A DNA stretch of 64,000 bases from Diplosphaera chodatii (lineage: Eukaryota > Chlorophyta > Trebouxiophyceae > Prasiolales > Stichococcaceae), in assembly GCA_032358165.1 (NCBI GenBank), contig JAALGY010000044.1, positions 1 to 64,000 of the forward strand, read 5' to 3'. Below the pieces are notes generated by a model. That model had not been told where the DNA came from and ran no database searches. It saw nothing but the letters and a program-made list of their open reading frames with translations. Of the stretch, positions 46,496 to 57,996 are shown in pieces (the stretch's first letter is position 1; each line of letters begins with the position of its first letter). The translations under genes were made by a program, and so were the position numbers.

Positions 46496-49400
46496 AGCCT
46501 GCCGGGAGAGGTTCTGGAGCAGGTGTTGGCGCATGTGACGTTTCAGGACAGGTGCAGACTACCCTATGTGTCCACCTGGACGCATGCCCGCGCTGTGCTT
46601 CATATGTTGATCTGCCGGTTGATTGTGCTGAGCCTCCCAACTGGCCGTGGCAAGCCTGCCACATTGCAGGTTGCAGGCGGCAGCGGTGTGCCGTGACTGG
46701 CACCAGCGCCTGTCACAACCCGGCCTGCAGCTCTGGCAGGTGGAACCAACATGCCCCAATCCGTGTGCGGCTACATCTGCCACTGCCTGCTAGATGCTCA
46801 TACATAGCAATGTGGGCTCTGTTAAGATTGTTGTGACGGTGCAGGTGGCAAGCCCTGAGCATCACGTGGCGTCGAGTGTGGCGTTGACAAGCAGGATGTA
46901 GCTGAGCGAAAGATGCACCTATTCTTGGCGCGTCAACGCTGGCTGCGAAGCCATGGCAGTGGTTTTGCTGCAGCTGCAGTGCAGCACAGCATATAACAGC
47001 ACAGTAGGGTGCATTGCAGCTTGTACTGCAGCAGACAGCCTCTCGGTTGTGTACCCACTGGAGCTATGTGCCCCTGACTGGCATGATGGTGCACCATGAA
47101 CCACTACTATGAGCTGCGTCAGCTGCCAAGCACCCAAACATCTGCCCACTCGAGCGTTTCATACATATGTGCCACAAGAGATCAGACGATGGCCTGCTGG
47201 CTGCATTTCTGGCGACCCTCGCAGCGACCTCACCCTCGCTGCAGGTGTGGGCACCTACAGCTTGTACATGAGCACAATGCAGACTCAGCGGGAGCAACAA
47301 CATCTGTATGAACGCTGCAACACTGCCTGTTGATGGCATCAGATCATTCCAGCTGACCACGTGTATTGGTAGCATGGCCTACCTTCGCAGCTGGTGACAT
47401 GTGTGCTCCGAAGTGCAGGCGCTTCGTCTGGATGATCGTCCCGCCGCACGAGTATGCCGTGAAGGTAGTCTTGCTGGCATTGTCAGTTTGGGCATTCGCC
47501 TGCGGCAGCTAGCTCTCCTTGGACTGATGCATATCTCAAACGACAGCCTCATAGCAGCCCTGAAGCAGCTGCCCATGCTCCAGGTGCAATATCTGCTTGA
47601 ATTGTCTCAAAATTGGATCATGGTACATGTGATGCTGAAGACAGTCATGCATCATCCGTCTGATTTGTAGACATGATGAGTGCATCTCCGAATGCCGCTG
47701 AGGCTGTGCGAAACTGCAACAACCCACAACAGCTGTCAGTAGAAGCTGGAAGACCTTTGAGCACCAAGTGCCACTGTGATTGCAGAATCTTGCCGTCCTT
47801 CACCAGGACAACAGTATCAGATCAGAGGCGCACTGGCAAGCTACACCGCCGCCTGACACCATGCGGCTGCTGGCCAGCATTGCTGTGTCATGCCCAGTAA
47901 GCACATGTTATACAGTCTTTAACGGTGCGACAACTTGCTTCCTCCCAAATTCATACTCGCATGTGTGCAAAAACGCATGTCCCATATGCGCATCAGTGCT
48001 TTGAACTGCAGTTGTGCAATGCGTGGCGGGGATGGCATATCAAGCCGAGGTCAGACCATTCTGTGCAGGCATCGCAGACGCTGGCGCTTGGCCATCTGGC
48101 GGCACCTGATGGCACTCCACAGCGGTCTGCCATACTGCCGAATGGATAGCCAGTGACTGCATCCTTGATGCTCCTTTCGGCCTTGAGCAGCCTGGCGCTG
48201 CAAAATGTTGACTGGGAGCACGCGCCTGGCGGCCTGGCACGGCTGCCCAAGGTGCTGCCTCCACCACTTTGTGCGGAGATGCACTCTCCTCACTTTTCTT
48301 GAGAAGTTACAGCAGGATACCGGTCTGTGCCAGTTAGCATTGGGATGTCGCATTGCCTTCGCCAATCTCAAGCAGGGTCCTGCACCCATGGGTCTGCAGC
48401 GGCAGGGCTGATCGTTGCACACTCCACTCCATGGCGCGTCAAAGCCGGGTCTCAATCACCTATTTAAGTGTGACTTGTGGAGTGCGCCTTACAGCTCCGG
48501 CGACTGAACCTTCGGTGCAAGTCGACTGCAGTGAGCAGACATGGGCCGGATCTCCAGCACCAGCTCTGCAGCCTCACGGCTTTGGAGGCGCTGCAGGTGC
48601 CACATCCCGCACACCTGCACCGCTATGCGGCTGCATGCATGTGTCGAGCCTGTTGGGGGCGATGCACTCGGGGCGGAGGGTCGTTCTGCACATCAACTGG
48701 TCATAGCAGTTGCTGTTGCTGCTGGGCGGGATCCTAGCTGGATGAGCCTCCGCGACGCGCTGGTTCTCATCGCACAACCCCCTTGCCCTGTGTGCACCGT
48801 GCAGGTGATGCTGCCTAACTGGCCCCGCCACCTGCCACCTGCCCTCACGCAGCTCGTCACGGCGCCGCTGGATCTGACCAATGACATTGACACTCGTTAC
48901 GCCAGCCTTGCCGCCATCGTGGTCCGTGACCAGCTGCCGCCGCTACGTGGCCTGCGCCACCTGGCCTTTCATGGCCTAGGAGGCATTGGCGAGCACATTC
49001 TGTTAAGACTCAGTACTCCTGATCGGGCGCTGCCTCACTCATGAGCTTGCATTTGGTGCGATGATTTGGCTGATTCTGCAATAAAGGAGGTGTGCTCTAA
49101 CCATAATGGGTAAGTTGAGTACTTTTTAGTGAGCCGAGAGCAGCAACTGGCCCACCAGAGGCTTGCATGCCGTGTTGGGATACAGAGTTTACATACATGT
49201 GCATGGTTCAATTGCAGGTGCGTTGCAGCGTGGCTTCCCTACCAGCAGGACGTGTCAGCTGTCACGACTGCAGCTGCTGAACCTTTCAAATAACTGGATG
49301 CTGCAGCTGGATGGCTACAGCAGGCTGGCTTACGCGCCCCTGCATACGGTAAACAGCCATGTAGGTTGTCAGGGAGCGTGCGCATGACTTTGCACATACG

Positions 49401-49860
49401 TGCGCCACAGGCTGCACACTCACAGTGCAAAATGCACATAGAGCTTGTGCAGTCACATGCTCAGTTGCTGCTTCTCTGAAGATATTTGTTTCCAGTGTAG
49501 CTGGCGTCATGTCAGCGAATGGATCCACGGTGTCACCAAAGCCTCGGTCAACAGTGCAACCCACTTCCGCGTAAGTGAGTAGTACGACCAGCCAAGCTGC
49601 CTTCTGTCTCACACCTGCGGTGGCCAGCTTTAAAGCACACCCGAAGAACAATCAGGTTTTGACGTTTGACGGACTGCAGCACGCATGTTTTGCCTATGTG
49701 CAAGCGACAATGGCTGAATGCACAGCATGTGTGGGACCCCTGTTGCAGTCTGGACACAGTGGTGGCAATCGCGCGCATGCCAGCCCTGGAGCAGCTGGCG
49801 CTACTGCTCTTTGATGCCAACGACAAGGACAGCGCTCGTTCAGGTGAACTGATAAGTTGA
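46496..49860 (+). CDS. F-box / leucine-rich-repeat protein
   Basis: The product is predicted to be a substrate adaptor of an SCF ubiquitin ligase. Exon 46496-46551 starts SLPGEVLEQVLAHVTFQDR and joins through a 118-base intron to 46670-46739, LQAAAVCRDWHQRLSQPGLQ. Together they give a standard F-box (LPxExLxxVLxxL ... AxVCRxW). Leucine-rich repeats follow in separate exons: LRQLALLGLMHISNDSL with ALKQLPMLQ (47418-47583), LSSLALQNVDWE (48.18 kb), LQLRRLNLRC and LCSLTALEALQ (48.49-48.6 kb), LPPLRGLRHLAFHGLGG (48.93-48.98 kb), LSRLQLLNLSNNWMLQL (49.26-49.31 kb) and MPALEQLALLLFDANDKD (49.78-49.83 kb). One repeat per exon is typical of these algal genes. The upstream start codon was not fixed, since a stop precedes the F-box frame before the acceptor. 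The last exon reads to a stop at 49858-49860. Confidence 0.7.
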
Positions 49861-50164
49861 TGTGATAGTGAAGGACGGACACGGTTTCAAATAACCCTCG
49901 TCTATCAAGTCGTCGCAATCGCACTGGTGCATCCCGCAGTTGGGCTTGTGACACCGAACGGCATTGGCGTGAATTGACTGAAGGGTTACCTACCATTCGC
50001 CAGACTGCAGTGGTTGTGTTGTGTGACCTCTATCTGATCACCCCGTAGGAGCTGCATGCAGCTCCAATCTGCCACTACATGCAAGCAAAGAGAGCATTGT
50101 GTTCATTGCCTTGCAACCGTGACAAAGTTGCTTTTCGTCGTTACTTTGCGCTCTCACAGTCTTA

Positions 50165-50560
50165 TAAGATGACAAGCGGGTAGGCAGGCTCCTATGGATG
50201 CTGAAAAACTGGCCCAGTCAGTCGGGCTCCGTGAGCGCCTTTCACTGAAGTGCAGTTTGGCAATTTTGGCAGCTGCGTTCAGCGGGGACGTTGCTGGAGC
50301 TACTGAGACCAAGTCTGGCCGGTACAGAGCGCTGCATTCCCTGTTGTTGGCACGGACCGGAGTGCCGCGTAAGCTGGTGGCTCGCCATATGCCGCGTCTG
50401 ATAATTTGCGGAACCCGTTGCAAATCACGCGGGCCATGCGGCACGACGTCGACATGGGCAGGTGCCAAACTCGGTGCCCGACCACCCACACCTTGCGGCC
50501 AGAGCCTGGCGCTAACCTTCCGACTCCAAAGGGCCAAATGGCTCTAACGGAACATCCACA
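50165..50560 (+). repeat. dispersed repeat, plus-oriented copy
   Basis: This is the partner of the minus-oriented copy at 40400-40870. Shared strings include CAGGCTCCTATG, GGCCCAGTCAGTCG and GGTACAGAGCG. The two copies are about 10 kb apart and inverted relative to each other, so they could mediate inversion of the interval between them. Confidence 0.7.
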
Positions 50561-51049
50561 TGGCGGCTGGGCGGCCGTCATACGCTTCCACAGCCCCTAA
50601 TCAGCCAAACGCACGAGAGAGCAGCATCTGTTGATCGTCCAATCTCTTGTGCTGGACACTCTGTACCCACCTTGTGGCAAAATAGATTCCCCCTGTACGT
50701 GAAATTTTCCTTCGATGCACTGACGCATCGGTATAGACATGGTGTAAGGAAGTGTGTCCATTTTTTGTGCTGGGGACTGGGACCCTTTGTCGCTGACGGC
50801 GTAAGGGGACAGGTGTCCTGGTGTTCATATGCGTAAACCAATACAGTGGACGTATCCACTTCTTGTTGTCGTAGATGCTATTGCACCACCACCCTAGCCG
50901 CATTCTGCATTTTGCCACTGTTTGTCTGCTCAACAGAAATATTAATGTGAATTGGGGGAAACAGTACAGGGCCCACTCTGTTGACTGTCCTGAAAGACAC
51001 CAAACACCGCAATGAGGGGATTTTGCCCATGCAAAACATGCAGCAGCGT

Positions 51050-51190
51050 TCAGGACAATCAGAGCAATAGCAGCAGCGTTCAGAGCAGCCCAAGCGCTCA
51101 AGCGTCGGATCGCACGTCGCATCGTCGCTCGGCCTGTGGATTACGTGACTCGCGGCTCTAAAACCTAGAGAAAGTGGCACTTCGCCGTTC
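51050..51190 (+). repeat. dispersed repeat, copy B
   Basis: This resembles 36458-36600 in the same orientation, with GTCGCTCGGC and GTGGATTACGT as the best conserved parts. Just before it, GCAGCAGCGTTCAG(G/A) is repeated twice in tandem. Confidence 0.7.
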
Positions 51191-52672
51191 CATTGCAGAA
51201 TCACATTCGAGAGGCTGCTGCGTTGCAAGCAAGTGTGCAGAGAAGCTGATCGGGTAATTGGTGAAATCGCTGTTGAGTATAGGCATTCAGAATGCTCGTT
51301 TGGCACCTCCTGCATGACTGCGATTAGACCCACCTTACTTGCCTGCCAGCATCTCTCGTGCATAATGCTTCAGACATTGCTGCGCTAGCCTACTACGCAC
51401 CGTCTGCGGGTCACATCACCTCGCAGTTTGAGGACTGCATGGCCCACCTGTCGGTCTTGTAAGCAACCCTGTTTCCAGCAGACGCGGTGGGTGTGCACCT
51501 CGAGCTGCCTGGCATGCTGTCGAAGGCAAGGTGTCGGGCAGGCCACAACTGGATGTGGCAATAGAAGGCGCTCATTTGTCGTGCATGCATGCATAGATGG
51601 ATGCATGAGCTGCATCTCCTGCAGCTAGTACACGCACGTAGCTCGGCGTGAGAACACATCGAGCTTTCACCTGCACACTATGTCAACTGCACCAACCAAG
51701 GTGCTACGATTTGCTTTATCGGCAATTTGCTTTGTTCTCCAGCGTGTGATGAGGGGATACTGTGCCTTGTTCAGTACATACCAGGCGCAGCTGATGCATG
51801 TGCTGGATGTGTTGTCCACACCCAAGATTATGGTAAACAATGCCACACACATGGACGGCAGGTGCCATGAACCTTGATTCGATGTCTCATTCAATGCAAT
51901 CCTGAAGCTAGTGCTCAGTGATTCCGCTCCAGAACGATCAGATGTCATGGCACACCTGAAGACATCGTTAGCTGCAGGTCAACGGCGACCTGCAATCGAT
52001 GGCGGAGCGGGTGCCTCCGGTGGCACCTGTGAGCGGCGTCCGGCTGACATCCCCAATCGCTGGCAAGGCGATGTACCGCATCATGACAGGTCAACACTCC
52101 AGAACCCTTCCAGACAAGGATGTGTCGGGACGGCGCATGGTCCAGCTTCATGCTGCCTTCAGCGCAGCAAATTCATAATGGTGACCGGCAGTGGCAATGA
52201 ACACAAGCAGCAGAGCTACATTGCTGCCCCAGCTGCATGCTGCTCATCCGTGTGTATGTGGTGGTTGCAAGGGTGGACCTATCGGCCTGCGTCCAGCTGT
52301 CTATACTGGTCGGGAATTGCCTGGGCGGGCTGGGAGGTGTTGTAGGGTGCTGTGTGTGCTGAACCGGTCAATGCAAATAGGCAGCATGCCTGTCTCGCAT
52401 TTGCCCACTCCTGCATGTCGTCTCACGATCCCCTTGCTCTGTTGGTCCCACGGAATGCCGTGTGAAGCTATATGCTGCTGGGTCGTCATCTGCAGCCGCG
52501 ACCCTGCAGCAGGACGGAGACTGTTCCAACGGAAGTGGAGGAAGGAGTAGGTTATACACTGGACCGAGTGGCACTTCGCGGACCACGGACACCAGTCTTC
52601 AACATGCAGCACATGCGTAGGCAATTGTGACTCGACAGACGCAGTTTTGGTTGATCTAGCCGCTACTGGCCG

Positions 52673-55600
52673 ATGGCAGGCGCCATGGTGGCGGATCCTG
52701 TTGTTCCAGTGAGCAATCTGACCCAGCAGATCGAGTCAGGCAGCGGCAGCGGGCCAGGGGCGAGATGCGCCACAGGCAGTACCAGCAGGCATCAGAATGG
52801 CGCGCATGCAGCGCAGCGCTCCGATCTGGCGGCGACATACGCGCGGTGCCTGGCCGAGTCCCTGTCGGTTTTCGGACTCGACATCTGCCAGCCGCTCAAG
52901 TTGTCGTGGTACGGCCCGGCAGACACATTTCCCTTCCTTTGCTGCATCACGGTACATCGCCTGCTCAGTTATATTAAATGGCGAGATAGGCCCAGGGCTG
53001 CAGTGAACCTGCCAAGTCACTGCACCTCGGGGCGTGGCCCAGGGGCCAAGCTGCCCGCTTTCAGCCGTGAACGTGTGCAGCGCAGCCATGCTGCTGCATC
53101 TGGTTGGCAATTGCAAGCAGACGCGGCTGCGGGACGGTGTGCGACGTTGGGAGTTGCCCACTAGCACCCGGCCGAGTGGCGGGTGGCACGTGCGCGGCAT
53201 TGTGGCCGCTGCCTTGCCTTACAGCCTGCCAAACCGGCTCAGCTAGTGTGCATGACTGCGATAGTGATGATGTGACACTCTAGGCCCCGCGGCGGTGCCG
53301 GTTCGTGCCATCGAAATTGCCGAGTACCAGGTCCTCTCAGTCGAGGTCATTCCGGGACAGCCAGCGACCCAGCGCGTTGGGTGGTGTGGCGGTGGCTCGG
53401 AGCTGAGGCTACACCATTTCCACGGCAGCAATGCTCTGGATCTCTGGCACGGGCTCCTGGGGCGGCACACTCCATGCATTGCAGCGCATGTCGCACCGCT
53501 TGCTGCGGCCAAATGTGACTCTGTGATGTGCAGGTACAACGATGCTGTGCCAGAGGACACGGGAGCGCGGATACCGGTGCAGGGCGCAGCCGGTGAGTTG
53601 CAGGGCATCGCATCCGTGCCGACTGTCCTGTTGTGCAGTCTGCGGCCTGCAGGCGCAGCTCCTGACCGGCCGGTTCTAATCTGCAGGCGCAAACACTGCA
53701 GCGCTGCTCATCGGCAACACGAAGGAGATCTGGGAGCACTTCCTCACGGCATGCTCATATCACGAGGTAAGCACCTGCACGGGTCGCTGGCAATGATGGA
53801 GGAGCATGACAATGACCTCGCAAATGGAGGCAGTGCATTGGTTGCAATGCACAGTTATACATAGGCGTTACCCAATGCACGCAGGAGCTGATGGATATGA
53901 AGGATCCGCTGGACAGCTATGTCGAGCGGTCTGTGGAGGCGGTGCTGCAGGAGGTGCTGCCAGGGTGGGTCGATGCGATCCAGATTGACAAGCAGACTGC
54001 ATGGCCTGATGGTCCCCCCCTGCACCCAAATGCACCGGGATGCAGCTGTCAGTGCCATAGAGCGGTTCGGCATGTGCACGCCGCGACACTCCTCAATTAC
54101 TATGTCGCAGGCTGAAGTGCCGCTGCTTCTTTGGGCACCAGCAGCTGCCGGGCGGCAGCTTTGTCGCGCTCCAGCGCTGTGCTCAGGTGCTGCAGCATTT
54201 GGCGCCTGTGACCGCGATCGTCCACCCACAGTGCAGCCACAGTGCAGCCAGGGTTCATCTGACCATCGCTGCTTGCTGCCCAAAGGCATCCACATCTGTA
54301 CGCCATAGACCGGCTCGAAATGCATTGTGCAGGCTGTTGGACTGGCCCACCTGGACGAGGCGTCGCACCTGTGCCTGCACCCGAAGTACGGGCCCTGGTT
54401 CAGCCTGCGCGCTCTGCTGGTGTTCGATGACATCCCGTACAATGGTGAGCCGAGTTGTCATCTGAGCTGAGCAGACGGTGTTTCAAAGTGGAGATTCGTC
54501 TTTGAGCGTGACCGGCCGTCCAGTCAAATCCAGTCATGACCCAAGAATCCAATGTTGCCGATCGGACAGGTGCCAAGCCAGCGGAGCTCCCAAACCCGCT
54601 GGACTCCAGCACGCAGCGTTACATCAGGCTTGCTGTCGCCAGCGCCATGCGCGGCTCCTGCAGCGATTTGTCAGGTGCTTCCTCCTGCCTTCAAGAATGT
54701 GACAAACGTTCTTGTGTGCCATATGTCCTGGATTGCCGGCGGCTGCAGTGGTGTGGCTGCTGCTGATGCCCTTGTTGGCGTGTTGGCCGCAGTTGCAATG
54801 GAAGCTGAGGGTCGTGACAGCCGCGAGAACAGCAACAGCCCGCCGGACAGCAGCAGCCTCGCAAAGCAGGTCGGCAGCCAGCGCATTCCTGCCGCCGCGG
54901 AAGTGCGCTCGCAGTGGAAGAAATGGGTGCGATGCGTGGCCTTCACCTGCAGCATTTGTTCAACAATGCACATGTCCTCCTGGCCAAATGACTTGTTTCC
55001 CCAGGGAGTTCATTTGATGACTGCCAGTTCATTTGTAGCCTCCCACCTGATTCCCAGATCCCTGGGCAGTGCTATCAGAAGGTTCACGCCTAGCACGTTG
55101 CGCATGTGCAGGTCACTATCAGGGACTTACCCTGCGCGGGGCACCCCTGGCGCTACAGCAAGCACCAGCTCACGTACCACTACACGGGCGAGCGCGACAT
55201 CCTGCGCCGCCTGGTCGCGTTCTCCAGCTCTCCCAAGGACGCACCCGAGGTACCTGTCCACTACGCCAAGCTAAAGGATGCCTTTATCAGACCACGCCTC
55301 CTGCCAGCTCGTTGACCCTCATGCCGGTCACCACCGCGCTGGTAGCCTCCATCTCATTGGCGGGTTCGCCTTCGTCTGCAGCGGCTGGCGGTGGAGCTGG
55401 AGCTGCCGCTGGCTGCCGCCCGCCGCCGCTCCCGCGAGCGCAGCCGCAGCAGCAGCGGGGAGCTGCCGCCGCCCCCGGGTCCCGGCGACGCCGTGTCCCG
55501 CTGGTCGGCGTACTCGGCGCAGGCGCAGAGCAGCGGCCACGCCGGCGGCCGGCCCATCGACAGCCAGCACGGCGGCGGTGCAGCCCCTGCCCTCGCAGAC

Positions 55601-55798
55601 GACGGCAGCGGTGCCGGCAGCATGCAGGTGGGCAGCTACTCGCCGTCTCGGCGCAGGCCGCCGCCCGGCCTGCGGGGCGTGGCGGAGGATGAGGAGGCGC
55701 CCCCCGACAGCGATGAGGATGCCCCGCAGCGCCCGCGCCTGGGCCGCGACAGCATGGGGTCCAATGCTGGTGACCCGGAGGTTGGCGATGCGAAGTAG
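52673..55798 (+). CDS. MMACHC: cobalamin-processing protein CblC (MMACHC)
   Basis: The enzyme removes the upper ligand of incoming vitamin B12 (cyanide or alkyl group) and hands the cofactor to methionine synthase and methylmalonyl-CoA mutase. Ten exons join in phase to 478 codons: 52673-52908, 53534-53592, 53687-53766, 53885-53964, 54111-54186, 54333-54444, 54570-54674, 54793-54926, 55112-55249, 55382-55798. Recognisable family blocks are SVFGLDICQPLKLSWYND (across intron 1), ALLIGNTKEIWEHFL, KDPLDSYVERSVEAVLQEVL, ALQRCAQAVGLAHLDEASHL, LCLHPKYGPWFSLRALLVF, and QWKKWVTIRDL with HPWRYSKHQLTYHY, the counterpart of the human WRDW...RYS region. The last exon adds a 139-residue tail rich in Arg, Ser, Pro, Gly and then acidic residues (DEEAPPDSDEDAP) that the animal protein lacks. 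The first ATG at 52673 was chosen; a second lies four codons on. Confidence 0.85.
52909..53533 (+). other. intron 1 of MMACHC, containing protein-like open frames
   Basis: The first intron is far longer than the others in the gene (625 bases versus 87-185 for most). It holds two plus-strand frames that look coding by composition, one with LLHLVGNCKQTRLRDGVRRW and GGWHVRGIVAAALPYSLPN (53.09-53.25 kb) and one with VRAIEIAEYQVLSVEVIPGQ (53.30-53.36 kb). Neither fits the MMACHC family pattern. Both may be exons of a nested gene or a captured fragment, or alternative exons. Confidence 0.4.
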
Positions 55799-56156
55799 TT
55801 TTCCAGGCTGCTGCACCTGAGGTGCATGCAGTAATGCAGCAGAATCTAGCGTAGGTGCAGCATCGGTGCAGGCAGCTCTCATCGGCGCATTGGCTTGACA
55901 CATTGGCTTGTCACACAAGGGTTGAATGTTGGACAGCAGCAGGACAGGGGTGTGAGTTCAGGCAGAGAGGGAATGCATTTGCTGGTGCACGCTGCACTAT
56001 GGAGCTGTGCCAAGCATGCACGCTGGTCAGGAGGAGCGTATCTCTTTCAGCGGCGAGTTTCATGCCTTTGCAACAAATTTTGGCAGCTTACATACAACGC
56101 TATGTTCAACATCCGGATTGGCTCTGTTTGATCTTAGTCACTGTTGACTGTAAACA
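55799..56156. other. region between convergent 3' ends
   Basis: MMACHC ends at 55798 (plus) and the next gene ends at 56157 (minus). The 358 bases between should hold both 3' UTRs and polyadenylation signals. TGTAA, the usual green-algal signal, occurs at the right end (GACTGTAAACATC near 56146-56158), near the start of the interval's last few bases. The assignment is tentative. Confidence 0.35.
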
Positions 56157-57664
56157 TCATTCAACTGTTCGCTTCTTGCGTTTGTGTCCCTTCTGCCCCT
56201 CGTCCCTTGCTGCCTTTTCCTGCTTCCGCTTCCGCTTCTTCTCCTTCTTCCGAGCTTTCCTCGCGGCGGCCGCCGCTGCCAACGCCGCCTCTGCAGCTGC
56301 AAAGTCGGCTGATGCCCCCGTCAGGCGTCGCCGCGGCAGCGCCGCTGCCGCTGCACCATCTTCATCCCGCTGCTGGCGCACCCAACCAGGCACCGCAGGG
56401 CCCAGCACTGGTCGCACAGCCGCGCTGTTATCATCCTCCCGATAGCCTGCAGTCGCACCCACAATTGGGTTGAGTCCATATGCCTGTGGAGCATGAGCAT
56501 GACGATCCATAATCCACAGGGCACAGAAAGTGCCCCATCGCACTGAGCAGTGGCGTGATGCAGCTGCTCAGCGAGAATGAGGTGACGGAGTCATTGCCAG
56601 TGAATGCAAGATTACATATAGTGAACTCTACAACACAGCAATGAAAGCAAATCAGGTCGGGCCGGCCCCACCCTCGGCGCCCGGCGGCAAGAAGGGGCCC
56701 GGCTCGTCGGCGCGGGAGCCGATGGCGCCGCGGCCCTTCACCCGCCGCCGCGCCAGCAGGTCCAGCACCTCCAGCTCCCCGTACCCCTCGTCCTGGATGT
56801 GCAGGCACCAGGCTAGTCACCAGGATCGGGAGCTGCAGCATCATCACGAACGGATGCCCTACCATGATGCAGATGCTGCTCAACAACTTGCACATGACAC
56901 AGTTCCTCCGCCTGTGATCCCGAGTGAAGGGCGGTCTGATCTCATGAACCACAGCAGCCGTGCTAGCAGAGATTGTCGATGCAGCTCACCTGGCTTGGCC
57001 CAGCCGGCTGCCGAGGAGATGATGATGTTTCTGCGGCACCGCACACGGGTGTCAGGTGGAGTACGAAGCAGGGGGCACACTGGTGACAGAGGAGACGCAC
57101 GTGTGCTCACCTGCTGAGGTGCTGGAGCTGGTAGGAGAGGGCGAGCGGCGCCGTGGCTGCTGTCGCTGCTGCCTCGACTGCTGCTGCTTACGGTGCCTGT
57201 CCCAAGCTTCTGCTTCTTCCGCCCGGCGGTTCGCTGCAGCCAGTTTCGCCGCTGAGCCAGACTGCTCGACTCGGGACAAGGTTGCTACCACCAAATCAGA
57301 TGCTCATGCCAGCGTGCAGTGAAGGAAGACCGGCAGACAGGCTCGCCAGAGAACACTCACAGTGCTGGACGCCACGTATAGTGGACTGCAAGAAGCGCTC
57401 GTTGAGCCGCTCGCGCTGCACAGGACGCTGAAGGTATGCAGTGACGCCCTTCTCTACAATGTGCAAAGCACACAAGCGTCATGTTGTATGCACGCACAGC
57501 GCACAGTATATGATGACAAGGGTTTCTGAGGGTCACAGAGATGCTGCTGGCCGACCTAAAGCGTCTTCGGTGAGCTGCTGCACGTCCCGCTGAATGAGCT
57601 CTGCAAGCAGCGCCTCGCTGACGGCATCGACACGCTTCGAAGCGCGTTCATACGCCTTTGCCAT
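56157..57664 (-). CDS. lysine-rich nuclear-type protein, family not recognised
   Basis: I do not recognise the family by name. The start MAKAYERASKRVDAVSEALL is at 57664. Exons 57664-57556 and 57453-57374 (approximately) join in phase through GVTAYLQRPVQRERLNERFL. Exon 57233-57111 adds NRRAEEAEAWDRHRKQQQ and a Ser/Pro/Arg segment, and a short exon near 57.02-56.99 kb follows. An exon at about 56.80-56.66 kb has GYGELEVLDLLARRRVKGRG and AIGSRADEPGPFLPP. The last exon (from about 56.5 kb) carries AVRPVLGPAVPGWVRQQR and an alanine-rich helix, then a very basic tail KARKKEKKRKRKQEKAARDE to the TGA at 56157. The bipartite basic tail suggests nuclear or nucleolar location. The gene shares a 332-base divergent promoter with DDB2. 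The conserved-looking RGxGAIGSRxDEPGPxLPP block should make a search decisive. Confidence 0.6.
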
Positions 57665-57996
57665 GCCCTAACGCTGCTGAAGCTACCATTGTTCACAGGT
57701 GCATTGACTGCACTTCGCCATGCCACGAAGAGACGTTTCTTGTTGCTCAATGCGTCCTGCTTTCACCCTGCGAACGCGAGTTGGGCGTGGCACGCAGGAC
57801 CGGAATGCATCAGCGGGAGTAAACGGCTGCTGTATTAGCGAACAGGTAGCTATGACGATGCCTGGCGCGTTCCTCGTGCGCTGCACCTGTTGTTGCCGCT
57901 GAAGGCCACCCTTGAGCAAGCTGCGTGCTGCGTGCTGTGCATGAAGCTGCGTTGCTGCCAAATGCTGGATTTCTGCACTTCTGCACGCGTGTCAAC
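57665..57996. promoter_or_regulatory. divergent promoter region between the lysine-rich gene and DDB2
   Basis: Start codons of the two genes are 332 bases apart and face away from each other, so both promoters and 5' leaders must lie here. The DDB2 frame stays open upstream of the chosen ATG to 57925 (one more ATG there), but the sequence beginning MPRYVVAQDDQS fits the usual acidic N-terminus best. No canonical TATA box was seen. Confidence 0.5.

Larger units (their letters stand above)
49861..52672. other. repeat-bearing intergenic stretch
   Basis: No gene is supported. It contains the plus-oriented dispersed repeat at 50165-50560 and repeat copy B at 51050-51190. A 65-codon plus frame at 51680-51877 and overlapping minus frames have no motifs. 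The last few hundred bases should include the promoter and 5' leader of MMACHC, but no element could be assigned. Confidence 0.4.

Noticed and set aside
46047..46703. 218-codon minus-strand open frame opposite the F-box exons
   Set aside because: It is the antisense shadow of the F-box exons, whose frame and splice phases are well supported.
55287..55918. Two long arginine/alanine-rich minus-strand frames
   Set aside because: They are antisense shadows of the GC-rich last exon of MMACHC.
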